64,000 nucleotides of DNA from Cyanophora paradoxa (taxonomy: Eukaryota > Glaucocystophyceae > Cyanophorales > Cyanophoraceae). The notes beneath the pieces are model-generated. The model was given only the letters and a program-made list of their open reading frames with translations, ran no database searches and was not told the origin of the DNA. Made by a program: the position numbers and the translations under genes. Positions 12,701 to 22,800 of this stretch are shown one piece after another. The stretch is from assembly GCA_004431415.1 (NCBI GenBank), contig QPMI01000423.1, positions 124,001-188,000 on the forward strand, given 5' to 3'. Numbering within the stretch: position 1 is the stretch's first letter; the number at the start of each line of letters is the position of its first letter.

Positions 12701-12954
12701 TTCGAGCTGTGGCGCCCACTATGCACCCCGCCCGCGGCCAAGCCGCCCGCCGTGAGCACTGACTCGTGCTCCCCTCAGCGCTTTGAATTTTGGGCGGGTT
12801 CTGCAACGTCTTCCGCTGCACCCCTTCCTTTGAACCCCGAGCTTATGCACGCCCCCCGCAGCGCCGCCCGCGCTCGCTCGGTGCCTGCGCCGGCACGCTC
12901 ACGGCCACGCAGCAGCGCGGGAAGGGCCACCCTCATTCAGCGGCTCGGCCCCCC

Positions 12955-13870
12955 GAAGCTCGCAGTAAAGGCGTCGTGGTCGATTCCGGCAACGGTCCGT
13001 GTACCCCCCTCGCGCCCCCTCGCGCGCCCCGCCCTTGCTCACTCGGCGGCCGGTCCGTCTCGCAGCGCTAGCTCGCAGTAGGGGCGTCTTGGTCGATTCC
13101 GGCTACGGTCCGGGTACCCCCCTCGCGCGCCCCGCCCTCGCTCACTCGGCGGCCGGTCCGTCTCGTATACGTAGCAGCTGGCTCGCAGTAGGGGCGTCTT
13201 GGTCGATTCCGGCAACGGTCCGTGTACCCCCCTCGCGCCCCCGGCCCTCGCGCGCCCCGCCCTCGCTCACTCAGCGGCCGTTCCGTCTCGTAGCAGCTGG
13301 CTCGCAGGAGGGACGCGGCCGAGGGGGTACAGGCGCCGTTGCCGGAATCGACCAGGCAGGCCATAAGCGGCGAGCCTCGGTCCGTCTGTACCCTCCCCTA
13401 TCCTGACCCGCGCCCCGCGCCCCGCGTCGCGTCTCAACAAGAGCCCGCAGGCTTAGGGCCTCGGCCGTCGAAGGGGTACAGGCGCCGTTGCCGGAATCGA
13501 CCAGGCAGGCCATAAGCGGCGAGCCTCGGTCCGTCCGTACCCTCCCCTACCCGCGACCTGCACCCCTCCCCCCGCGTCTCGTCTCACCGAGAGCCCGCAG
13601 GCTTAAGCCCCGCAGCCGTCGAAGGGGTACAGGCGCCGTTGCCGGAATCGACCAGGCGGGCCATAAGCGGCGAGCCTCGGTCCGTCCGTACCCTCCCCTA
13701 CCCGCGACCTGCACCCCTCCCCCCGCGTCTCGTCTCACCGAGAGCCCGCAGGCTTAAGCCCCGCAGCCGTCGAGGGGGTACAGGCGCCGTTGCCGGAATC
13801 GACCAGGCGGGCCATAAGCGGCCACGCTCTTTCCGTCCGTACCCTTGCTTTCCCTGCCCCCCGCCGCTCG
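12955..13870. repeat. Second A-then-B satellite block
   Basis: Three A-type units (from about 12962, 13079 and 13194) are followed by B-type units (cores near 13329, 13477, 13629 and 13780). The A/B junction and first B unit are nearly identical to the block 1267 bp upstream, so a composite block was duplicated. Confidence 0.85.
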
Positions 13871-13984
13871 CCTCATCTATCACTGACTCGCACCCCCTCT
13901 CTAACGCCACCCTAGAGGTTCCCGAGGTGGAGAGCGCCCCTAGCAGTGCAGGACGTGCTCGCTCGCCGCCCGCGCTGGCACGCA

Positions 13985-14101
13985 AACGCCCCGCCGGCCG
14001 CTCCTAGGGCCGCGTGGCGGATTCCGGGTACGGCGCATGTACCCCCCGCTCTAGCCTGCAGGCGGGCGAAGATCACTCAAGGTCGAGCGAGAAGGGAGCG
14101 A
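13985..14101. repeat. Satellite family C, partial unit split by a LINE
   Basis: One unit of the roughly 120-bp family C (GGCCGCTCCTAGGGC to GAAGGGAGCGA). It stops where the poly(T) of the minus-strand LINE starts. The array resumes at 16408. Confidence 0.85.
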
Positions 14102-16407
14102 ATTTTTTTTTTTTTGCAAAAGTGGACGTCGCATTGATACACCACGGCACATGTATCAATGTTCTACGTGACGTGCCCTTCCGACCGGTCATCTGTCTAG
14201 CCGAAGACGCTAGCAAGGTGCCGGCCATGGGTCGCTCAATATGGGAGGTTCGCCTGAGTGGGGGAGCCGTGGTTTTCGGTGATAGCCGTAACCAGACCCG
14301 CGCGCCCACCCCTTGATCAACTCCTCCATCCCTCATGAGCCCTGGAAGTGAAATGTCTCGCAGTCCGCCGCCCTCCCTTGCCGCCGCTCCGCCACCCCTC
14401 CTCCTCCTCATTCTGCCTCCTCCCTCCTCCTCACCTGCGCCCCAGGACCCCGATTAATCGGTGTCCCGTTCTGTCGAGGTGAAGAAGGTGGTAGGAGGAA
14501 GATATGAGGAAGGAGAGGGAGTGGGCGGAGGCAGCGGTGGGGGGTGGGCAGCGGATGCGGGGCAGGGCAGGGAGCGGTGCCGGGACGGCAGAGTGGAGTG
14601 AGCGTGGGCACTGACAGGCGGCGCAGAGTGCGGGGAGTGCGGAGACGAGGCGGGTCGCGAGGGGTCGGGAGGGGTCGGTCTGAGTAGGGGGGGTGGCCGA
14701 AGCCAGAGGGGTGGCCGAGGCCGATGGGGTGGCCGAAGCCGGGGGGGGGGCCGAAGCCGATGGGGTGGCCGAAGCCGAGGGGGGGGCCGAAGCCGGTGGG
14801 GGGGCCGAAGCCATAGGGGTGGCCGGAGGCAACGAGGGGTTCGACGCTTGTGCTTCAGTTGGGGCTGGGGGAGGGACCGTAGGGGGCGGCGGGGCGGCAT
14901 CGTGCGAGGTCCCGGTCGGGGGGGCCAGCTGAAGCGAGGAGGGGGGGGGAGAGTCGGCTATTTGAAGCGTCGTTAGTGGTTTGTACACTCCAGGTGCGAA
15001 GAGGGACGTGATTGTGGGTTGTACAGCGGGTATCGACACCGTTCGCGCTTTTTTAGTCCCGCGCTTGGGGGTCTTGCGGCCGGCTGCCTTTCTTTTCGCC
15101 GTAGGTAGGGGTGGGGCGGGTGCAGGGGCGGGAGGGGGAGGGGTCATGGGGCGCGGGCGTTTGGGTGCCGGGGCGGGGGGAGTATCGGTTGTCCGTTTGT
15201 GTGAGGTAGGCGACGGGCGAGTTCGTTTCGAGGGAGGGGCCAGGGGGGGCGTTGGGGCGGGGCGCTTGGAAGGTTGAGTAGAGGACGTAGGGCCCGCGGG
15301 CAAAGCGGGCAGGGTGCCATTGTCGGGGTTCTTGTGGGAAGGTTGCGTTGGGGGTGCAGCAGGTTGGGAGGCAGATCTAGAGAATGAGGTGGCCTCCGGG
15401 CGAGCGGGGCACTTTCCCCGTCTGGCGTCGGAGTGGGCCTGGAGGGCAGCTGCGGAGGCAAATCGAATGCCGCAGGTGCAAGAGAAGTCCGATGTCATGG
15501 CGACGGTTCCGGCATCGGGCGGTTGAGGGGAGGGGGGGGCCTGGGGGAGGGGCGGCCTGGGGCGAGGGGGCGGCAGGGAGTCGTGCAATTGCCTGGCGGA
15601 AATTTTCCAGGAGAACCCATGGTTGGCCTTCCGAGTCCAATCCGCAGCAGAAGTCAGTGATGGAAATGGTATCATGGAGGGAGGGGGCGGGGGGGGGGGG
15701 GGGGGGGGGGGACCAGGCGGCTGTACTGGTGGCGAGCGGGAGGGTTTGGTGTCGGCATGTTTGCGGTATCGACGTTTGGTTCTGTCAGTGATGCCTTGTC
15801 GGAGCTCCCAGGCGTGGTTGCGGGCGCAGCGGTCCCTCCAGATCGCACGGAGGTGTTGGTCGAGGAGTAGCGCTAAATCTTTTTGGATTGACATTGTGGT
15901 GGTCTTGTTGATGCCCAGGGCTGCGCAGAGGGCGGGCAATCCCGCCGGGGTACCGAGGCGCAGGAGGGCAGGGGCGGGGAAGGGGAGCATGTCAGCCAAG
16001 GCCGGGCTAAGCTTTGTCCAGAGGGTATCGGTGAGACCTGGGGGGCGGAAAAGGGCCGGATTTTCGGTGGGGGAGAGGAGGGCGGATTGGAGGGGGGAGG
16101 CGGGGTCAGGGGAGACGAGGCGGAGGAAGGGAAAGAGTTGAAAAATAGTATCGTCGTGTCCTAAGGGTTTGGGCGAGTGGCGGAGGACCCGGGTGCGGAG
16201 GAAAGTCACGAGTGCATCCTGGAGAGCTTGGAGGAGGAGGCGAGCGGCGGGGCAAGTAAATATGTGAACGAAGTCTTCGGGAGGGTGGGTTGTAGGGTCG
16301 GGCTGTCTGGGGTCTGCGGCCCTTGGGGGGGAAGAGGGCGGGGGGGAGCCCGGGGGGGTGCACGGGGCAGGGGGCGGGGAGGGCGGGGGTGGGGAAGCAG
16401 GGTCCTC
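14102..16407 (-). mobile_element. 5'-truncated LINE inserted into satellite family C
   Basis: The left edge is a 13-T run at 14103-14115, which is the poly(A) tail of a minus-strand element. The same satellite phrase, ending GAGCGA, lies at both edges (14096-14101 and 16408-16413), as a 6-bp duplication or microhomology. Satellite sequence continues in register on either side. Confidence 0.8.
14431..16407 (-). pseudogene. C-terminal fragment of a LINE ORF2 with a Pro-rich tail and a zinc finger
   Basis: Read from 16407 leftwards, the frame opens inside the element with no start of its own; the first Met at 16470 lies in the satellite. It shows DFVHIFTCP (the His-x3-Cys half of an RVT zinc cluster), then a helical region and WRDRCARNHAWELRQG, which resembles the post-RT region of the 10.7-kb LINE ORF2. 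After a poly-Pro stretch (matching the G-run at 15690-15711) comes a finger of the form CTCGIRFASAAALQAH ending in KCP, then a long Pro/Thr/Lys/Ala-rich tail. Reverse transcriptase and endonuclease are missing, so it is a dead fragment although the frame is open for about 660 codons. Confidence 0.7.
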
Positions 16408-17150
16408 GAGCGAGGCGAGGGCGGACCGGCCGCTCCTAGGGCCACGTGGCGGGTTCCGGGTACGGCGCATGTACCCCCCGCTCTAGGCCTGCAGGCGGGC
16501 GAAGATATCTCAAAATCGAGCGAGAAGGGAGCGAGGCGAGGGCGGATCGGCCGCTCCTAGGGCGGTGTGGCGGGTTCCGGGTACGGCGCATGTACCCCCC
16601 GCTCTAGGCCCGCAGGCGGGCGAAGATCACTCAAAATCGAGCGAGAAGGGAGCGAGGCGAGGGCGGACCGGCCGCTCCTAGGGCCGCGTGGCGGGTTCCG
16701 GGTACGGCGCATGTACCCCCCGCTCTAGGCCTGCAGGCGGGCGAAGATATCTCAAAATCGAGCGAGAAGGGAGCGAGGCGAGGGCGGATCGGCCGCTCCT
16801 AGGGCGGTGTGGCGGGTTCCGGGTACGGCGCATGTACCCCCCGCTCTAGGCCCGCAGGCGGGCGAAGATCACTCAAAATCGAGCGAGAAGGGAGCGAGGC
16901 GAGGGCGGACCGGCCGCTCCTAGGGCGGTGTGGCGGGTTCCGGGTACGGCGCATGTACCCCCCGCTCTAGGCCTGCAGGCGGGCGAAGATCACTCAAAAT
17001 CGAGCGAGAAGGGAGCGAGGCGAGGGCGGATCGGCCGCTCCTAGGGCGGTGTGGCGGGTTCCGGGTACGGCGCATGTACCCCCCGCTCTAGGCCTGCAGG
17101 CGGGCGAAGATCACTCAAAGTCGAGCGAGGAGGGAGCGAGGCGAGGACAG
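16408..17150. repeat. Satellite family C, forward array, six copies
   Basis: GGCCGCTCCTAGGG starts near 16429, 16549, 16670, 16790, 16911 and 17031, with periods of 120-121 bp. Each unit carries GTGGCGGGTTCCGGGTACGG, a diverged form of the core in families A and B, then CATGTACCCCCC. Two alternating subtypes differ in GATATC versus GATCAC and in the strand after CTAGGGC. Confidence 0.92.
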
Positions 17151-18385
17151 AACTAAATCGCCGGCCCCCGGCCTGCTATAGCGCTGCACTTCGGCAGCCG
17201 TGCATTTGCATGCCGCGCGCGGCGCCGTGGGCGTGCGCAACGTTCGCTTAGAGCGGGCCGGGTCGATTTAATTTCAATCTATTTTTGCCGTCTCCACAAG
17301 CTCTGATTTCGATCGACCGGCCTCCTCCTGCGCCGAAACGCGGGGTTCAGGTCCCGTACCCGGAACCCGCCACTTTGCTCGAAGTTCTAGAGCGGCCGCG
17401 GGTCGATTTGCCGTCTCCTCAAGCCGCTGACGTCGACCTGCGTTAGGGGCGGCCTGGTCGATTCCGGGCACGGTTTGTGTACCCCTATCTTGCCCGGGCC
17501 CCCTTCTCGCGCTCTTCGCCCGCCTCTCACTCGGCGGACCGCTCGATCGACTTGCATGCGCAGCTTGCGCTCTAGGCGGCGTGGTCGATTCCGGGCACGG
17601 TTTGTGTACTCGAGCTCCTCTCTCTCACACACTGCCTGCTCCCTTCCTCTGCCGCCCGGCCACGCCTCGACTGTCATCTGCTGGCCTCTTTCTCCCAACG
17701 AGAACTAAACTCGGGTACAGGCACCGTGGCCGGAATCGACAACGCGGGCCTTAAGCGGCGAGGCTCGGTTCGCCCGTACCCCCTCCTCTCCCCACCCCCT
17801 CCCGCTTTTGCCGCCTCCCTCTTCTCACCGAGAGCGCGCAGACCCGTCGACGACAAGGGGTACAGGCTCCGTGGCCGGAATCGACCAGGCGGGCCTTAGC
17901 GGCGATGCCCGCCCCCCCGTCCGTACCCCCTCCTCTCCCCGCCCCCTCCCGCCGCCGCCGAAGCCCAGCGCCCGAAAAGCGCCCACGGGGTACAGCCTCC
18001 GTACAGGTCCCGTACCCAGAGCCTGCCAATTTCCTCTAGGAGCGGGTACCGTTCGATTCGCCGTCTCCCAAAGCTCTGATTTCGATCGACCGGCCTCCAC
18101 CTGCGATCGACTGGCCCGCGGCCCCCTGTAGATCTGTCGAGACAAGGTGTAAAATTCCCGTGACGCGAATACAGCACGTATACGCGTACGTGTATTTTTA
18201 AATTCTTTATCGGCCATGGCACCGCTCATAGCTAATTGCAATTGCAAGCGCGTGGCTTGAAGCTCGCGCGCCGCGGCGCAGGCCGCCGAGGCCCCGGGCT
18301 CAGGCAAATTCACTGGTGACGTTACACGTTCTCGATCGCAATTGCAACCGCGGCAGTAGGCGTACGCGAACGTCCTCACCCCGCT
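17151..18385. repeat. Diverged A/B-type repeats between the two C arrays
   Basis: Single degenerate cores occur near 17345, 17460, 17580, 17720, 17865 and 18000 in both orientations. They are embedded in unique-looking GC-rich sequence with no gene. Confidence 0.6.
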
Positions 18386-19000
18386 CCCTCCTCGCTCGAC
18401 TTTTGAGTGATCTGCGCCCGCCCGCAGGCCTAGAGCGGGGGGTACATGCGCCGTACCCGGAACCCGCCACACCGCCCTAGGAGCGGCCGATCCGCCCTCG
18501 CCTCGCTCTCTTCTCGCTCGACTTTGATCATGAGAGATCTTCGCTCGCCCGCAGGCCTAGAGCGGGGGGTACATGCGCCGTACCCGGAACCCGCCACGCG
18601 GCCCTAGGAGCGGCCGGTCCGCCCTCGCCTCGCTCTCTTCTCGCTCGACCTTGCAATTGAGTGATCTGCGCCCGCCTGCAGGCCTAGAGCGGGGGGTACA
18701 TGCGCCGTACCCGGAACCCGCCACACCGCCCTAGGAGCGGCCGATCCGCCCTCGCCTCGCTCCCTTCTCGCTCGACTTTGATCATGAGAGATCTTCGCTC
18801 GCCCGCAGCCCTAGAACGGGGGGTACATGCGCCGTACCCGGAACCCGCCACGCGGCTCTAGGAGCGGCCGATCCGCCCTCGCCTCGCTCCCTTCTCGCTC
18901 GACTTTGATCATGAGAGATCTTCGCCCGCCTGCAGGCCTAGAGCGGGGGGTACATGCGCCGTACCCGGAACCCGCCACGCGGCCCTAGGAGCGGCCTGTC
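18386..19000. repeat. Satellite family C, inverted array, five copies
   Basis: The reverse complement of family C is repeated with a period near 127 bp (cores near 18439, 18569, 18694, 18821 and 18948). With the forward array it forms large inverted-repeat arms of about 0.6 kb separated by 1.2 kb. Confidence 0.9.
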
Positions 19001-19376
19001 CGTCCCCACCCCCCGTTCTCACCAGGGTATCCGGAAGTGGGAGGGGGGGAGGGTGCTCGAGGGGGCATTTTGACGACACCTCAGAATTAGGCCTCTGCAT
19101 GGAACTGCTATTTTATTCTGGATGTTGGAGCCTGTAGTGCGCTTTACAATGCCTTAGTTCTGTGCCGAAGTCTCAGATATATCCTTTTTTAACCAGCTTG
19201 CAGTCTGGGTGGCATATAGCGCTCTTCACGACTCTCCCATCTCGATGTCGTACCCCATATGCATCATTCTTTTTACCCTTGCAATTTCATCCCTCAGCAC
19301 CCTCGCTCCTATGTATTTACCCGGTGCAATTCTGACGATATATACGAAATATTTCTAAAATACGATTGCCGGCTAC

Positions 19377-19561
19377 GTATACTATTGTTTTTTGGTGAAT
19401 TACCGGCCACAGCCTCTAGTCTACTCCAGCACTGTAGGGGAATGATCGAATGATATTCTGGAACGGGCAGGATTCGAAGGCGTGATTCTCATCGCAGGGC
19501 GATTCGAACACGGGAGGCATGAATCAGACAGCGTGTAAGATAACCGCACCGCTATGAGCGG
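19377..19561 (-). mobile_element. tRNA-headed SINE, 185 bp, with a LINE-derived tail
   Basis: Read on the minus strand, a 71-nt tRNA-like head (19558-19488) has closing arms CTCAT/ATGAG, an A-box-like TAGCGGTGCGGTTATC and a B-box-like GTGTTCGAATCG. A 40-nt body follows. The tail (about 19447-19382) aligns at about 85% by eye with the 3' end of the LINE that finishes at 9477. The direct repeat GTAGCCGGC (minus strand) flanks it at 19570-19562 and 19376-19368. The cloverleaf is degenerate in the T and anticodon arms, so it is not a working tRNA gene. Confidence 0.75.
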
Positions 19562-19785
19562 GCCGGCTACTACATATTTGAATTCTGCGTGTAAAATATA
19601 TATGTTTTCCGGATATCGATCTATCCTTCTGGCATTAATATTTTAAACATTGCCGTGCCGGCGGAGACCTGATACAGACCAGAGGCTGCACTGCCCCGGG
19701 GCAGGAATGTTTATGCTATCCATGCGCGGCGTGGCGAGTAAGAAGGACGAGTATGCGGAGGTACGCGTGATTAGCCCTGCCAATT

Positions 19786-19852
19786 TCGGGCGAAGCCTCT
19801 TCGGGCGAAGCCTCTTCGGGCGAAGCCTCTTCGGGCGAAGCCTCTTCCGTAT
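19786..19852. repeat. 15-bp tandem repeat, four copies
   Basis: TTCGGGCGAAGCCTC is repeated four times at the left end of the long repeat array. The same 15-mer appears twice at 24880-24910 and once near 22427, 25845, 38786 and 49174, always just before the same long-unit start. Confidence 0.9.
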
Positions 19853-22800
19853 GTCAATGGTGAACGACCGGTTCTATTTTTTTTCCACTCGAGTCCGATT
19901 GGTCCGAGCGTCCAGGTTCGCAACCTCCGCAATGAAGGCGAACGGTCTCCGACGTCACACAGAGTTACACGGCTCCATTGATCTATTTTCGCACTCATGG
20001 CTCCCCTAGAATTTACCCAAGACGATTCGATCGCTCTCCCGCCCGCGTCGTGCGAAAATCGAATTTCCCTCCAGGATCAATTCCGCTATTTATACCCCGG
20101 GGCTCGATCGCGAAACTCCAAAAAGTGGGACCCGGTCCCGCGACGAAAGCGCGCCAGGGACGCCCCAGAGCGGTCACAATCACACCCAAGAGGGCGCGCA
20201 CCGCGGCAAGCTCGATTTCGGCCGCCCTTGACGCTCCAGTCCAGAGAGTCGGCCGAAAATTTGATCCTGCCGGTTCCGGCCGGTCCCCCGACGCACGCAT
20301 TCGATGCGTACAGGCGCGCAGAGACATACCAGGGCCTGCGCACTCCAGATATCCGCTTTTCGGAGCCAGAACAGCGCAGGAAGGTGCCCGACAGCAAAAA
20401 TTCGATCCTCCACAGCCCCGGGCAACTTTCCGCGCGCCGACGCCGCGGCGCATGCGCGGAACGATAGTATAAGCATTTGAGATGTAGAAGAAGCCTTCCG
20501 CACGGTCTCTAAATGCGCCGGGCCACGAGGATCCAGCCGACCCCGAAAATTCGATCCTGGACGGACCTGCGCATCTTTCCGCGCGCCCTCGCGTCCTCAC
20601 CCATGCCCATCGCTACAGTATTCATTTGAGATCTAAACGAAGCCTTCCGCAAGCTCTGTGGGCGCGAAAGAGCTCGAGAACCCAGCCCACGCCAAAATTT
20701 CGATCCTGGACAGGCCTGCACATATTTCCGCGCGCCGTTGCCTCCGCAGCCCTGGACATCGATCCTGTGTGCATCCGAGATTCTGTTCAAGCGATTCGCA
20801 AGCTCTGCGCATGCGCCTGGCCGCGAGAACCTCGCCCGTCCCCTCAACAATCTCCTCTCAATTTCCTCAGGGCCTCGAGCTCAACTACAGCTAGCTGATT
20901 GGCAGCACCACTCCTCCCCTCATTATATTCTCTCTCAACTGCAGCAATATTCCCCTCATTACATAATTATATTCTCTCAGGACAACTCCTCTCAGGACAA
21001 CTCGTCCCATAATTATATTCCCTCTCAGCAGCCCTCCCCTCCCCTCTCCCTGCCCCGCGGACGCATTGACAGCCACGACGGGCCGCGATGATAAAGGGGG
21101 ACGCGAGGAGGGCCGCGGCTTCGCCCGATGTTTGGGACCCGCAGGGGCCCAGGGCTTGTCCGTAGATCGATGGTGAACGTGCGGAATTATTTTTTTTCCA
21201 CTCGAGTCCGATTGGTCCGAGCGTCCAGATTCGCGACCTCCGCAATGAAGGCGAACGGTCTCCGACGTGACATAGATGTGACTGGTACCCGACGAACCGC
21301 TGTCCCATCAGCGTCGCGCGAAAATCGAATTTCCCTCGCGGATCAATTCGGGTATTTATACCCCGGGGCTCGATCGCGAAACTCCAAAAAGTGGGACCCG
21401 GTCCCGCGACGAAAGCGCGCCAGGGACGCGCCAGAGCGGTCACAATGACAGCCAAGAGCGCGCGCATCGCGGCAAGCTCGGTTTCGGCCGCCGTGGACGC
21501 TCCAGTCACTTAGTGCACAGAGTCGGCCGAAATTTTGATCCTGCCGGTTCCGGCGGTCTCCCGACGCGCACATTCGATGCGTACTGGCGCGCATAGACAT
21601 TCCAGGGCCTGCGCACTCCAGATATCCGCTTTTCGGAGCCGGAACAGTGCAGGAAGGTGCCCGATGTCAAAAATTCGATCCTGCACAGCCCCGGGCAACT
21701 TTCCGCGCGCCGACGCCGCGGCGCATGCGCGGATCAATAGTATATGCATTTCAGATGTAGAAGAAGCCTTCCGCACGGTCTCTAAATGCGCCGGGCCGCG
21801 AGGACCCAACCGACCCCGAAAATTCGATCCTGGATGGACCTGTGCATCTTTCCGCGCGCCATCGCGTCCGCATCCATGCCCATTGCTACAGTATTCATTT
21901 GAGATCTAAACGAAGCCTTTCGCAAGCTCTGTGGGCGCGAAAGAGCTCGAGAACCCAGCCCACGCCAAAATTTCGATCCTGGACAGGCCGGCACATATTT
22001 CCGCGCGCCCTCTCCTCTGCAACCATGTGCATCGATCCTGCATGCATTCGAGACTCTGTTTAAGCGTTTCGCAAGCTCTGCGCATGCGCCTGGCCGCGAG
22101 AATCTCGCCCCTCCCCTCAACGCTCTCCTCTCAATTTCCTCAGGGCCTCGAGCTCAACTACAGCTAGCTAGCTGATTGGCAGCACCACTCCTCCCCTCAT
22201 TATATTCTCACCGATTCCCCTAATTCCAAAATTATATTCTCTCAGGACAACTCCACTCAGGACAACTCCCCCCATAATTGCATTCCCTCTCAACAGCCCT
22301 CCCCTCCCCTCTCCCTGCCCCACCGACCCAAAGACAGCCACGATGGGCCGCGATGATTAAGGGGGGCGCGAGGTGGGCCGCTGAGGCTTCGCCCGATGTT
22401 TGGGACCCGCAGGGGCCCAGGGCTTGTCGGGCGAAGCCTCTTCCGTTGATCGATGGTGAACGTTTCCATCTATTTTTTTTCCAATCGAGTCCGATTGGTC
22501 CGAGCGTCCAGATTCGCAACCTCCGCAATGAAGGCGAACGGTCCTCGAGGTGACTTGGCTGTCCGCGGACGTGACACTTATTTTTGGACTCGAAGCCTCT
22601 TCCGTTGATCGATGGTGAACGTTTCCATCTATTTTTTTTCCAATCGAGTCCGATTGGTCCGAGCGTCCAGATTCGCAACCTCCGCAATGAAGGCGAACGG
22701 TCCTCGAGGTGACTTGGCTGTCCGCGGACGTGACACTTATTTTTGGACTCGAAGCTCCCCTAAGACGATCGCTCTCCCGTGGGCATCGCGCGAAAATCGA

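Noticed and set aside
11455-13870. CRISPR-like regular repeats
   Set aside because: Units of 114-150 bp are repeated in full with no unique spacers, and the genome is eukaryotic. These are satellites.
19488-19558. Functional tRNA gene
   Set aside because: The T and anticodon arms do not pair well, and the segment is joined to a LINE tail within a target-site duplication. It is better read as a SINE head.
22735-22750. Sm-site-like ATTTTTGG in each long-repeat unit, with CCAAT- and TATA-like boxes, as an snRNA gene
   Set aside because: No U1, U2, U4 or U5 signature sequences or stable flanking stem were found. The boxes may be chance or relics.
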